Source: Berghia stephanieae
Lineage: Eukaryota > Mollusca > Gastropoda > Nudibranchia > Aeolidiidae
Assembly (NCBI GenBank): GCA_034508935.3
Contig: CM067444.1
Location: forward strand, 32,776,591-32,840,590
Length of the DNA stretch: 64,000 bases
Reading direction: 5' to 3'
The notes below the pieces were generated by a model. It made no database searches. It was given only the letters and a program-made list of their open reading frames with translations, and was not told the DNA's origin. This document shows, one piece after another, positions 1 to 11,699 of the stretch; within the stretch, counting starts at the first letter, position 1; each line of letters opens with the position of its first letter. The translations under genes were made by a program, and so were the position numbers.

Positions 1-31
<31 letters not shown>
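1..31 (+). repeat. (ATCT)n microsatellite
   Basis: Near-perfect ATCT tetramers run from the first base, so the tract probably continues left of the window. Confidence 0.95.
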
Positions 32-908
32 ATCCTCCCTCCTTTCCATTATTTAACACATGCTTTGTAATGCATTTTACCCTCATATATTAGGCTATTG
101 GATCGAACATAATAAGTTAGTGCTTAGAACTCAATGATGTGCTGGATAACAACAAGCGCTAGAGCCTTATAATTATTATAGCATCCAATGAACTGATTAC
201 AAAAGTAGTCAGATCTCACTAGGGCTGCTCACTTATCAGCTGATCTGTATTTAGAACATAGAATAACAAACTAGTGACTCGTGACCTATCGTGTACTAAT
301 GGTCTCGATCGGGATCGTTTAGATGCTAAGATTTGAATTTATATATTAAAATAAACACACACACACACACACACATACACACACCCTACACAAACAACCC
401 CCCGCACCCCCCCCCCCCCCAAAAAAAAAAACAAAAAAAAAACCAATCTCACATTTTTAAAGTCTTTTAACCTATAAAGTGAATTCTCGGCATCGTGTTG
501 AACCCGACATGATTTATACCGTTAGAGACGCTGGGTCACATTTCGAGCACTGCTTTAGTTTGTGCACACTTCAGGTAAAATCAAGATAAATTTCACATAA
601 GGTATATGATGGGTGGAATGTCTGATCTGAATGACTCACCATCAAGTGCAAGGGTGTTGGCTCGTATCAACATACACTCTCACGCCGTTGCTCTCATTAG
701 TGATAATTAATCTCGATGAGATCAACTCGGCGGCCAACCCGAGTCCGTTATTTAACACACATTTCCTGATTATGTCCAAGCCACATGGTTTTTTTTTTTT
801 TTTTTTTTTTTTAGAGAAGATAGACATTCGTTTTCAATAATTTTTTGAATATTTAGATTTGTAACGTTCGCTAGATAAAGTCGTCCCTTTCCTCCTCTCC
901 CCCCCCCC
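32..908. other. Non-coding, with short CA, C and A runs
   Basis: A (CA)n tract at 354-385, then C-rich and A-rich runs at 401-442, and a T run at 790-812. No ORF looks coding. Confidence 0.6.
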
Positions 909-914
909 CTTCTC

Positions 915-980
<66 letters not shown>

Positions 981-981
981 C
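909..981 (+). repeat. (CT)n-(GT)n compound microsatellite
   Basis: C9 followed by CT repeats and then uninterrupted GT dinucleotides. Confidence 0.95.
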
Positions 982-1859
982 TGTTGAACTAGGAGGGAAA
1001 CGATTTGTGTATTGCCTAAAATATAGGGCTAATTTTTGTAGACATTTCAAATCTGAATTAAATTAAACATATATGAACATTTCTGTGCTTGTCAAATGAC
1101 TGGTTGTTCCTTGAACATATTAACCAAAACTGGTAATTTTGAGTAAATTACTACGTTGAAGATGTCTGTGTCTGCTCTGTAACAACAGAGTGCTCTCAGT
1201 AAGCAATAATCTGGCTACATACATCGAATTGCTGCATCTTCATTCGACTGAATTTGTTGGAAAAGGGGTGGGGGCTTTCAAGGAATGCACAATTAGAGTC
1301 ATTTGATTACTTAGAAAACATTTATTTGCAGCCTGGAGCGTAGACGGAAGACAACACAGGTGCTGAGCTCGAAGTCTTTCTTCATTTTAGTCTGTTTTTA
1401 ATATATCGCATTATCGCTTTTAAATTGGACTGGACGTTTTATGGACAAATGGGCTATGCCAATATTTTTGAAAACCCATATGCTTCCTTTCTATCACTTA
1501 AAAATACAATATCCAAGCCAAGTTAAATTCAGGATGCATTGACATTGTTTCAAGATAAACCTTATAATCTTTTTAAAAATTATTTTAATGGTTGATGCAA
1601 GAGTCTTTAATGTTAAAAAGTTGGCGTCCAAGCTTGCAAAAATGATTGATGTTGAAATAAAAGAGGCTAATACGAGGCTGAGTCAAAAATAATGGGACAA
1701 ATCTCCTACTGGGTTTATTTCTTTTCCATATGACGTCATATCTAGCTCAATTGGACTTATACGTGTACTCTCGATCGAAGCCAAAATTTGAAATTTTTAT
1801 TCGGTTTGGACGAATTCAATCCCTCGAGGCGGCGGGGACATCGACTCCTTAAACTGGGG
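982..1859. other. Non-coding, nothing recognised
   Basis: AT-rich unique-looking DNA without a plausible ORF. A CCTCGAGGCGGCGGGG stretch near 1820 marks a compositional change into the LINE remnant that follows. Confidence 0.5.
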
Positions 1860-2055
1860 GAGAAGTTGCAAGGCTTTTCCACCAGCAAGAAGGGTCATTG
1901 GGTGGCAGCCAATCGACTTCGGGCGAGAACCTGCCTCACGGCACGCTCACTTCATCAGTAAGGACTTGCCACCTGTCCAACATGTACCCGTTGTGATCAG
2001 GAGCCCGAAACCGCAGAGCATCTAGTTGAACAGTGCTCTGTGACGAAGCTTTCGG
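1860..2055 (+). pseudogene. Remnant of a non-LTR retrotransposon C-terminus (zinc-knuckle region)
   Basis: The + strand reads RLRARTCLTARSLHQ, a stop, then GLATCPTCTRCDQEPETAEH and LVEQC in the same frame. The C-x2-C-x2-C...E..EH.. ..C layout with the upstream (F/L)R(T/A).C.L....H block is typical of the cysteine-rich tail following the RT or RNase H domain of jockey/R1-like LINEs. GC content is higher than in the flanks. Only the tail survives, with an in-frame TAA. Confidence 0.5.
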
Positions 2056-2673
2056 GCGGGTTCGCGACCGTACACGATTGCGGTGATGAGTTTGGGTTCT
2101 GGATTGAACGCCATAACATAGTAGTGTGAGAACCATTAGAAGCTGCTGCCGAGTCAGAGCCGAATTGGGGATGGAACGTTTCGGGCTCAAGACCAAGAAC
2201 AAAAAACATTTAAAATCAAGTAAAATTTGTCAAAAACTTTTTTTACGGGGAAGGATATCCCACTTGTCTCTAAAAATAACGTCCAATATTTATGATACCC
2301 ATAATGATAACGGCTGTAATACGCCTGTAATGTATTAATATAACAAATTGACCTATTAATAATATTCTGATTTCAAAGCCAAACGGTGCAGCCGAGGAAG
2401 TAAGTATCCCAATTATTTTGGATAACATGCTGGCTATGCTACAAAACTGTGGGCTCTAACAGACAGTTGCAAACATACTGTGCTGCTTTGTTCTGTCACT
2501 GTAACCAAGGCTTGTGCATTATAATATGTCATTTATCTGTATTTAATTATGCTACAAATTGCTGACAATCCTTTTTTTTTTATCATTTATTATTACTTTT
2601 CATTTCTTACTCCTTTTTTTGATTTTGTGTTTTAGGAAGTAACTTTCATTTGTTTGTTTTTTTCCTTTCCCCT

Positions 2674-2683
<10 letters not shown>
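2056..2683. other. Non-coding, nothing recognised
   Basis: AT-rich, with T runs near 2570 and 2610. No ORF with coding character. Confidence 0.5.

Positions 2684-2746
<63 letters not shown>
2684..2746 (+). repeat. (CT)n microsatellite
   Basis: C10 followed by about 30 uninterrupted CT units. Confidence 0.95.
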
Positions 2747-2750
<4 letters not shown>

Positions 2751-3433
2751 CCCTGTCTTTGCCTTGAAAATAACACGTTTCGTTATTTCAGTGGTGGATT
2801 ATATTTCTAACAACATACTTTTTTGACTTTGTACTTTTTGCATAAAGTTGCACGGAACGGATGAATCCCGTGAAATTATGATCTGATGATTAACAATTTA
2901 AAAATTCAAAAAAATCTTGTCATTTGCATTGATTGTTCGAATATCTGTGTCCAAAATTGATATCCAAATTCCTTCTATACAAGGCTTGTAAAAAGTTGAC
3001 CAATTTATTTGTCAATTCGGAATGTATTGGATTGGATGTATAATTCTAGCTGGATCATAAGATTCAATTTTAACCACTGCACAGTGTAAGGTTTACTGTA
3101 TGCAGACGTGTCATGTAGAATTTTTATTCTATTGAAGCTAAATTGATTAGTGATATTGATAAAAATATTTGTTTTACAAATTATGTGACCAAAGTTAATA
3201 TTTGCTACATTACATTAACTTTAACTGCATTTTAAAGTGACAAGTTATAATATAAAATTTTTTTATCATTAAATTCGATTTTTTTCCCCCACCAAAATAT
3301 ATCAGCTTAATGTCACCAAAATAGTAATATACCGATTATTTTTTATTTTTTTTGGAGCACACAATAGGACAACTCATTGTCGTTATTTCTAATTAAAATC
3401 ATCACCGATAGCGTACTGCTGTTTTGTGTAGGT
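2747..3433. other. Non-coding, nothing recognised
   Basis: AT-rich DNA with frequent stops in all frames. Confidence 0.5.

Positions 3434-3500
<67 letters not shown>
3434..3500 (+). repeat. (CT)n microsatellite
   Basis: About 33 uninterrupted CT units. Confidence 0.95.
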
Positions 3501-3504
<4 letters not shown>

Positions 3505-3832
3505 TCTTGTCTCTTCTCTTTCCTTTATTTCCAACCAGTAGACATGTTGCCATCTTAACAAAAAGCATGTCGCTGTTGGTGATCTTATCTGTTGTTATTC
3601 TTGGTTCTTGCATTTTTCAGTATATACTTGATTATTTCCTAGATTTTAATTTTTGAGGAACGCATTTATTACGCATTCTTCTTTCCTACGTCTGCTCCTA
3701 CCCCCACCCCTCCCCCTTCTACTCCATACCTCTACCTTGGACACCTGTTGTCGGATTGTATTCTTAATTAAAAAATTTTGATTTTTTATAATCGATTATT
3801 TTACTAAACTTATCATTTTTTTTTAAAATAAG

Positions 3833-3837
<5 letters not shown>

Positions 3838-3907
<70 letters not shown>
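3838..3907 (+). repeat. (CT)n microsatellite
   Basis: About 35 uninterrupted CT units, followed by a short CA-rich stretch. The 3501-3837 interval is AT-rich and shows nothing. Confidence 0.95.
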
Positions 3908-3909
<2 letters not shown>

Positions 3910-4142
3910 AAACACACATACACTTACACATCCAAACAACCAGAGCACGTGAATTTGCTGTCGTGTAGAAGTGGCATAGCTACTGCCGACTAATTATGAT
4001 TTGTCCTTTTCTATACTTTTCCCCATTGCCGTGTATTGTCTCATAGGGGATAATAAAATCATCTCTCACGGGTTGGTTGGTCAATCTTCGTCTGGTCTCT
4101 CACTTTCCACCTGCTGCCTGGCATGGGTGACCTTTTCGTCAT

Positions 4143-4412
4143 AGTGGCTATGTGGTCTTGAGGTATGAGTAACAGTCACTTTCGGATCGGAAGGTCCTGG
4201 GTTCGAGCCTCGATGGACGCATAGTTGAGTCCTTGGAAAAGACTCTTTGCTCACATTCCTTCACCGTGCTCGGGTAACTGGCCGTTAACAGCGTTATCTT
4301 TGTCGAAAAAAAAATGAATTATCGCCTAACAGGTGTCATGTCTCATTCTTATGTTACGGGTTGCTGTTGGTCAGGGTGAGCACGTTTAGTGGATATATAT
4401 ATATATAGCTCA
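4143..4412 (+). mobile_element. tRNA-derived SINE, family A, copy 1
   Basis: Head GGCTATGTGGTCTTGAGGTA resembles a tRNA A box and GGTTCGAGCCTCG is a B box. The body has GAGTCCTTGGAAAAG, ACTGGCCGTTAACAGCG and GTTGCTGTTGGTCAGGG. The tail has GAGCACGTTTAGTGGATAT. The same order recurs at 20253, 35061, 40111, 41901 and 47599, and inverted at 31060. The 3' end is altered by a short AT repeat. Confidence 0.85.
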
Positions 4413-4727
4413 AACCTCAATAACTCTCAAGATAACCGAGACACGCAAGCCTTCCGATTACTGCAAGCTCCTGACCCATCAGAGGAGCTGGAGCATACGC
4501 CATAATATTACTCTCTCTCCTCTCCATCTTGTACGGCCAACTTCCCTCCCTGCTTTCTCCATGTGAAGCTTTCATTTTTCAAAATCCTCCATCCTTGTCC
4601 ATCGATTCCAGCTGATTCTTGACGCCCATTTTTTTTTCACTTAAGGACAAGTAGGATACCCGCCATCATTTTTCAAACCTCATAATATGGACAATTCTCT
4701 GACTTTTTTTTCTTCTTCTAAGTGCAT

Positions 4728-4935
<208 letters not shown>

Positions 4936-5653
4936 TAAAAATTTTCCCCCCTTCTTTTTCTAGAAAAAAAACGTTTACCACCTAAACCACTAGGGTATAA
5001 TTAACGAGACGATTGGTCACATTTGAGGAATGTTATCTTTGTCATCAATTGTTTTATCAGTTAGAAAATTAATGAATGAAGTCATGCATGGCTTGTTGCT
5101 GTCCAAATAGTTGTTGTGATCCAGAGATAACGGGTTGAACTTGACTCTGATGTCTTTGTCTCGAAATTATTTTTTTCTTTTTTGAATCTACATTTTATGG
5201 AATCTTGACTCTCAGTTATTTAATATAAATTTAAATTTGCTTCTGTAGCTTATAAAGAAATGTTGATTGTTTAATTTATTTAATTATTTATTGTTTTATT
5301 TATTTTTTTTTTGTTTAATTTTTTATCTATAATATTAATTAATTGTATTTTTTTTTTGGTTCCTATCTATTTATTTATTCATATATTATTATAATAATTA
5401 AATGTTTTATTTATTACATTAATTAAATTGTAAATTATATTTGTTATTTATTATATTATATTATATTATATTATATTATATTATATTATATTATATTATA
5501 TTATTTGATTCAGTAATTTATTTATTTTTAATTTATACTACTCATCTGAACTTCTTTCCAAGTCTATTTTCAAGTTATGATATTTTTTTTTTAAGTTCTA
5601 GATTTCTATCTAGATCTACATTGTATGAAAAAAAAAGTTTACCGTCTTCTTTC
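4936..5653. other. AT-rich non-coding DNA with a TTATA repeat
   Basis: Contains a 5-base repeat (TTATA)n at 5450-5504 and long T runs. No coding signal. Confidence 0.7.
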
Positions 5654-5688
5654 ATTCCTTATAATCATCATCATCATCATTGCCTTTT

Positions 5689-6693
5689 TCACCCTGGGTC
5701 AGGGTATAGGCCACAGACAAACAGTTTCCATCCTTCTCTATCCTGAGCCAACTTTTTTATCTCATTCCAGGTCTTACCACTTCTCTGTATATCAGCTTCT
5801 TTAATTCTTCTCCATGTTCCTCGTGGCCTTCCCCTTGATCTTCTGCCCTGAGGGTTCCAGTCCAATACTTTCTTTGTTATAGTTGAGTCATTCTTTCTAA
5901 GCATGTGTCCAATCCACCTCCATCGTCTTCTTCCTATATCCTCTCCCACTGGTTTCTGCTGTGTTCTTTTCCATACTTCTTCATTTTTTATTCTATCCAT
6001 CCATTTTATTCTGAGTAGCTTACGCATGCACCTGTTTACGAAAATCTGTACCCTCCTTATACATGCCTGTGATGCGTTCCAAGTTTCACATCCATACAGT
6101 AGGACAGACTTCACGTTTGAGTTGAAAAGTCTTAGCTTTAGTTGAAGGGAGATATCTTTAGTTCTCCAAACTCTGTTCAAAGATGTGAATGCAGCCTGTG
6201 CCTTTCCTATTCGTGCTTTCACCTCTGCTTCCGTGCCTCCATCCTTGTCAATTATACTTCCGAGATAGCAGAAAGTGTCTATATCTTCGAGTTCCTGATC
6301 TTTTACTTTGATCTGCTCCCTTTGACGCGTACCTATCCTCAAGACCTTTGACTTTGCAGGGTGAATTCTTAGACCAATTGATTCCGAGAGGCTGTTTATA
6401 ATTGTGGTTTTTGCTTGCATCTGGTCCTGGGTGTGGGACAAAAGAGCCAGATCATCTGCAAAATCCAGATCATCCAACTGTGTCCAGGGGGTCCACTGTA
6501 TCCCATTTCTTCTCCCTTTGGAGGTTTCCTTCATTAGCCAATCAATGGCAAGGATGAACAGGAATGGAGAGAGCAAGCATCCCTGCTTGACACCAGTCTT
6601 AATTTCAAAGCTGTCAGTAAGCTGATCTTCATGTACAACCCTGCAACTTGATCCTTCATACATTTCCTTAATGAGGTTTACTATCTTTTCAGG
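5689..6693 (-). pseudogene. RTE LINE reverse transcriptase, C-terminal half
   Basis: Starts PEKIVNLIKEMYEG. It contains TGVKQGCLLSPFLFILAIDW, the catalytic DLDFADDLALLSHTQ box, FCYLGSIIDKDGGTEAEVKA, LLYGCETW and the tail block RRRWRWIGHMLRKNDSTITK plus GRRSRGRPRGTWRR. It ends CGLYPDPG and is followed at once by the ATG-repeat tail. No further frame break is visible within this segment. Confidence 0.93.
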
Positions 6694-6694
6694 G

Positions 6695-7615
6695 AGCTCT
6701 GTCAATACTGTCGAAAGCCTTCTCGTAATCCAGAAAGTTGACAATAAGAGGAGAGTTCCATTCTATAGACTGTTCCACTATGACTCGCAGAGAGGCAATC
6801 TGGTCGGTGGTTGAACGGTTTTTCCGAAAACCTGCCTGTTCGTCCCGCAGTTTAGCATCTGTTGCATTCTTAATTCTCTCTAAAATAATACGGTTGAAAA
6901 CCTTTCCTGGGATAGAAAGAAGAGTGATGCCTCGATAATTATTACAATTACTGAGGTCCCCTTTCTTTGGAAGCTTGATAAGATGTCCTTCCTTCCAATC
7001 CTTTGGGAATATCCCGTCATTCCAGATTCTCTCAAATAGTGGGTGCAGGGCCTCAGCATTTCTTTCCGCATCAACTTTTAGAGCCTCCGGTGGAATCTGG
7101 TCTGGTCCAGCAGTTTTCCCCCTTTTCATCTTGTTAATGGCACCCACAATCTCTGCTATCGATGGTGGATCACAGCTAATTGGTATCTCATTCCTTGCAG
7201 GCAAAATTTCTGGCTGGTTGTCTGGTGGTGGTCTGTTCAGAAGGCAGTTGAAATGTTCCCTCCATCGTTCAGATTGAGCCTCTTTTCCAAAAATAGTTTT
7301 CCCATCTTTGTCTTTGACTGGTACCTCTGGTTTCCCATATTTTCCAGCAAGTGTCTTGGTAGTTTGATAAAGGATCCTCATGTGTCCTCCAGTCGCTGCT
7401 GCTTCTGCTTTCTCTGCAAGTCTGTTCATGAATGCTTCCTTGTCTTTCTTCACAGATCTTTTGACTTCCTTAGCTATGGCTCGATACTGCTCTTGTGCAT
7501 CCAGTCTTGAAGCCCTTGTTCGGCTTGCATTCACTTGTTCCTTCCTTGTTCTCCTCTTTTCAATAAGGTCCAAGGTGGTTGGACTTATCCATTCTTTATG
7601 TTCCGATTTCTTTAC
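6695..7615 (-). pseudogene. RTE LINE reverse transcriptase, N-terminal half
   Basis: Begins VKKSEHKEWISPTTLDLIEK. RT motifs: KRGKTAGPDQIPPEAL, EGHLIKLPKKGDLSNCNNYR, GITLLSIPGKVFNRIILERI, DEQAGFRKNRSTTDQI, and NFLDYEKAFDSIDR with the first catalytic Asp. The reading stops at DR-A because roughly a dozen residues that other RTE elements have here are missing; the remainder resumes in another frame. Confidence 0.92.
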
Positions 7616-8670
7616 CCCAATACCTCGTGGCAAGTTGTTATGTAGACTTCCTTGATCTTTGCCCAATGTGACTCTACATCTATGTCCTCCTCGAGCTCAG
7701 TAAGAGGTTGGAATCTATTACTCAATCGTAGTTTGAATTCCTCATTCTTTTCCCCATCAAGTGTATTCACCTCGAATTTTCTTCTTGTATGTCATCTGGC
7801 CCCGTGTTTTCTGAGTCGGAGCTTAAGCTTTGCCAATAGCAGGTGGTGGTCTGATCCAACATCTGCCCCTCTCCGTACTGTCACATCTTCCAATGAACGT
7901 CTGAATCTACGAGAGATACAAAAATGATCAATCTGATTCTCTGTCACACCATCTGGTGAGACCCAAGTTGCTTTGTGGATCCTCTTATGGGGGAACACTG
8001 ATCCTCCAATCACCAAACTGTTGAATGCACAGAAATTTGCAAATCTCTCACCATTATCATTCATTTCTCCCATGCCATGACGTCCCATGATACCTTCGTA
8101 GCCTACGTTATCCTGTCCCACTTTTGCATTTGCATCTCCCATCAATATGTTGATGTCTTTCCTTGGCAACTTGTCAATGACTTGTTGTAGCAGACCATAA
8201 AATGTATCTTTGTCCTCATCTGTTGCATCATTTGTTGGGGCATAGATCTGTACAATGTTCATGCTGATCTTCTGACTCCGTGTTGTAAAGGACGCCATGA
8301 TGATCCTTTCTCCGCATTGTTCCCATCCTCTCAGTGACTTCTGGGCAAACTTGCTTAGAATTATTCCTACTCCCTGTGTGTGAATCCCGTCCCCTCTCCC
8401 TGAATATAAAATTTTCTCCCCAGACTTGAGGTGTTTCTGTCCGGATTGTATCCAGTGGGTTTCGCTTACTCCAAGTATATGCAGCCTGTATCTTCTCATC
8501 TCAGTCACAACTTGAGAGCTTTTTCCTGCTTCATACATGGTGCGAACGTTCCACGACGCAATTCGAAGCTGCTTGTTTGGCGAAGACGTCATCGGGTCAG
8601 CAGAGTCCTTTCGGCTTTGTCTGTTGTCCTTCATAAATTCTGTAATTCCAGAAACTCTTCGGTCGCCCAA
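7616..8670 (-). pseudogene. RTE LINE endonuclease region (APE type), interrupted
   Basis: Opens MGDRRVSGITEF. Endonuclease marks in order: LRIASWNVRTMYEAGKSSQV (Asn), GVSETHW (Glu), IVQIYAPTNDA, ILMGDANAKVG, and GADVGSDHHLLLAKL (Ser-Asp-His). The role is nicking of target DNA for target-primed reverse transcription. One in-frame TGA at 7792-7794 follows KHGAR; the frame then continues HTRRKFEVNTLDGEK to about 7616, where a run of four G (minus strand) ends in a -1 shift into the RT frame. Confidence 0.9.
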
Positions 8671-8898
8671 GCTAAAAAAAGGATTTGTTTTGTCTGTCTG
8701 TGTTTCTGTAACGGTTTGAGTTTAACGGAAAGGGGTGTTAACCCTTTGCCAACCCCCAACCTGGAGGACCAGGTGACTCAAAGATGGGGGAATCACACAC
8801 CATTAGTCGCCTTTTACGACACGCTGGCTTGACGTTGGGCTATTCTTGACCCTCTCAGTTGAGGGACCCCGGACACCACACGGGGGATTCCTTATAAT

Positions 8899-9435
8899 AC
8901 CTCAATTTTTCCTCGTAGCATTTTTACTAGTATGGGAATAAGTATATTAGTATCCCTTTCATGAGTCGTGAATAATTTATTTATATTACTATTAAATCAA
9001 TAATCTTCGTTAAGAAACCGTTAATGATTAATCACAATATCACAAGTATGGAAATATGTGTAAATACTTGTTATTCGTTGATTTATTCTTCCAATTCATA
9101 ATCTTCCACAGAATCATGAATAATCAATTTCCATTACTAGTAACGTGTAGGGGATTATTCAATTTATTCATCGATTTATTCATTTTGTTTTCCACCGAAT
9201 AATCTTCATTTTAAAAATGGCGAGTAATTAATTCCAATGTAAGGTCCGTTGTGTCGTTGTTCTCCTTTCTGATCTATTGCTTTATGTTTGTAGATTTACA
9301 TCCCTGCCTATAGCATTGGCTTCAATCTGTACCCTGTATATTTTTCTTTTTTTTTTTCTTTATTAATTTTTGAATATCATTTTAACATGTTTGAGTCTCA
9401 TTAAAAATTATGAGGAAAGGTTGTTTTTTTCTCAT

Positions 9436-9476
<41 letters not shown>

Positions 9477-9883
9477 TTCTTCCTTTTAAAAACAAATTAA
9501 ATTTTTTTTTTTTTTTTTGTTTTTAAACAAAATCTGGAAATTTGTATTGTTATTTAGTGGTATTTATTCATTATATTATCAATTCATAAATTAAGAATAT
9601 TATTAATTATATATAATTACATCAATTTGTTTTATAGTTGTACATTTTAATGAGACTTGTGTGATGGCACGGCGAAGTGCCTGTCTTAATAATCTATGAA
9701 ATTCTTGTTTATTTATTGTGTATGTGTACAAAACTTTCAGACGTGGTGGTCAGCCAATCAGGTCGGTGATATTAGGTTGTTGTTTTGTTTTGTTTTCTAG
9801 AAATATCAGGGATTTGAAATGTGTGCATTGTTTAATACACGTGTAGAGTCTTTTTCTGACTTGTATAATTTATTTTTAGTTTG
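8899..9883. other. AT-rich non-coding DNA
   Basis: Holds a (TTCT)n microsatellite at 9438-9475 and T runs. No coding signal. Confidence 0.6.
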
Positions 9884-10440
9884 GATAACCTAACTTGTTT
9901 TGGGGGGCTCGTTACCGTAACGGCAATGACTACTCCCAAATCAACGCAAAACATTGTCCGTTACAACAGCGTTAAATCAAGCCCTTATTTGCGTTCGGCT
10001 ATCAGACCTGCAAATGTGTGCACGTAGATTACTAGACATTTTTTTTAGAGATTGGTCGTTGCCGACGTGTACATAATGCAGATCTGATAACCCAAAATGT
10101 TTTGGGGCTTGTTGTTGTGATGGAGATGCTCTCTCAAACCAACGAAGATAATAATTTCACCCATTATAACAATGTTTAACCAAGCTCATGATAAATAATT
10201 GCGTTCGGTTATCAGACCTGAAAATGTGCGCACGTAGGTTAATACACATCGTTGCCGACGTGTACTTATTTTCAGGACTGATAACCTAAGTTGTTTTGGC
10301 GCTCATTGTTGTAATGACAAATACTCTCAAACCAACGTAACATAATATTGTCTCCTTACAACGATGTTAAATCGAGCCATAATAATTGCGATCAGTTATC
10401 AGACCTTGCAAATGTGTGCATGTAGATTTTAATACACATT
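9884..10440 (+). mobile_element. Three tandem copies of a short MITE with CAGGTCTGATAACC-type ends
   Basis: Units at about 9884-10010, 10079-10220 and 10273-10408. Each starts with a form of GGTCTGATAACC and ends with its reverse complement GGTTATCAGACCTG, and holds GTTGTTTTGGGGCTC-like and GTTAAATCAAGCCC-like inner arms. Spacers share GTGTGCACGTAGATT and GTTGCCGACGTGTAC, so the tandem unit is about 190 bases. A further copy lies at 51953. Confidence 0.8.
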
Positions 10441-10469
10441 TAGAGATTGATGTGTTGTTTTTTGCAATG

Positions 10470-11065
10470 CGCACAAGGTTGATGTTGCCAGATTGAATAC
10501 TCAGCTGCTGAAAGCTGTGGACTATAATTGTGGAAAAGTGTTGAACAAAAATGAATATAACTTCTATAAACAAACAATAAAATCTGAACACGGGACGTCT
10601 TGGGTAAAAATCCTTCTTCAGCCAATAACAAATTCAATATTATTATTTAGAAGGAACGAAATTGACGTCACTCAGCTCTTTGTTATTGTTTTTAGCCAGT
10701 CATTATTATGAGCAATGCTCTTTAAATTGTATTAATCAGACTTTAAAAGTTTAAGGTTCACGTAGTTTTGTGCGTTGGTACGTCGGATTAATCCGACTAA
10801 CGGAAGTTGTGAGTTTTTTCAACTAAACGCATAGCATCAATACGGGAGAAAAGGGAAAATCATTTTCGACATCGTTTAACCTAACTGAACTGGAGTGCGG
10901 CTACCTTTTCTCCCGTATACTTGTATTTAACTTTAAAATATTACAGTCTTAATTGATTGCTTTTGTTGTTGGCCGAAGAAGAGTTTTGATCCCGAAACGT
11001 TCTGTATTAAATATTTTGCTATTTTGGACCTTTTAAAACATTCATTTTCGTTCAATGGTTGCCGT
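10470..11065. mobile_element. Foldback element, GCTGTGGACT family, copy 1 (diverged)
   Basis: The left arm has AAGCTGTGGACTATAATTG, AAAAATGAATATAAC and CTTCTTCAGCCAATAAC. The right arm has GTTGTTGGCCGAAGAAGAG, TTTTGATCCCGAAACGTTCT and ATTCATTTTCGTTC, the inverted match. Between them lie a 16-bp palindrome (10782-10797) and a second perfect 15-bp inverted repeat (10840-10854 with 10904-10918). No coding content. Confidence 0.65.
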
Positions 11066-11212
11066 GTGGCTTGAGTGGAAGATGCATTTATGGAATGTTG
11101 CAAGTTTGAACTGTTTTAGTAAATTGATGAGGAAAATAAAATGCTTTGAACTTTGTATTAATAGAAGTATTTATATCGGTTGATGTGAATTATAAACGTT
11201 ATTATGTGTGTA

Positions 11213-11265
11213 TTTGTAAAGCGCTTTGAGCACGTTTAGTGGATATTGCACTATATAAATGCTCT
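11213..11265 (+). mobile_element. SINE family A tail fragment
   Basis: TGTAAAGCGCTTTGAGCACG and ATTGCACTATATAAATGCTC match the 3' end of the family A SINE; no head is present. Confidence 0.7.
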
Positions 11266-11369
11266 AGTTTTATTTGTTGTTAATAACCATTATGTGTGTG
11301 GCACTGATGTAATGTGTTGCGTTTTCGCAGATTCTGACATTGTGTGTGTTCGTGTGTGTGTGTGTATTG

Positions 11370-11414
11370 TGAGAGAGAGAGAGAAGAGAGGAGAGAGAGA
11401 GAGGAGAGAGACAG

Positions 11415-11453
<39 letters not shown>
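11370..11453 (+). repeat. (GA)n microsatellite
   Basis: GA units with occasional interruptions, next to a short GT tract at 11341-11366. Confidence 0.95.
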
Positions 11454-11456
<3 letters not shown>

Positions 11457-11539
11457 GAGTATATTATGTTATTGGTATACCTTAAGCACCTTGCAAAGAA
11501 AACAACACGAATCAGATTTTTTTTCTTGGTGCTTGGGGG

Positions 11540-11565
11540 GGGGCGGGGGGGGGGATGAAATAGTG

Positions 11566-11625
<60 letters not shown>

Positions 11626-11692
11626 GTAGTAGTAGCAGTAGTAGCAGTAGTAATAGCAGTAGTAGCAGCAGTAGTAGTAGTAGGAGGAGGGG
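11540..11692 (+). repeat. G-run plus (GTA)n microsatellite
   Basis: G-rich runs at 11536-11553 and then GTA triplets, degenerating into GCA/GGA variants. Long ORFs here (poly-V, poly-L, poly-T) are artefacts of the repeat. Confidence 0.95.
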
Positions 11693-11699
11693 GGGGGGG

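Larger units (their letters stand above)
5654..8898 (-). mobile_element. Full-length RTE-type LINE with 12-bp target-site duplication
   Basis: The same 12 bases, ATTCCTTATAAT, flank the element at 5654-5665 and 8887-8898, so the insert is 5666-8886 on the minus strand (3,221 bp). Its 3' end is a short (ATG)n tail directly after the ORF, typical of the RTE clade. Its 5' end begins with CCCCCGTGTGGTGTCCGGGG and AAGCCAGCGTGTCGTAAAAG. It encodes an APE endonuclease and a reverse transcriptase in one reading order, now cut by an internal stop, a frameshift and a deletion, so it is dead. The perfect duplication suggests a fairly recent insertion. Confidence 0.92.

Noticed and set aside
5903-7927. 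Several + strand ORFs of 64-100 residues across 5.9-7.9 kb
   Set aside because: Antisense shadows of the RTE LINE ORFs.
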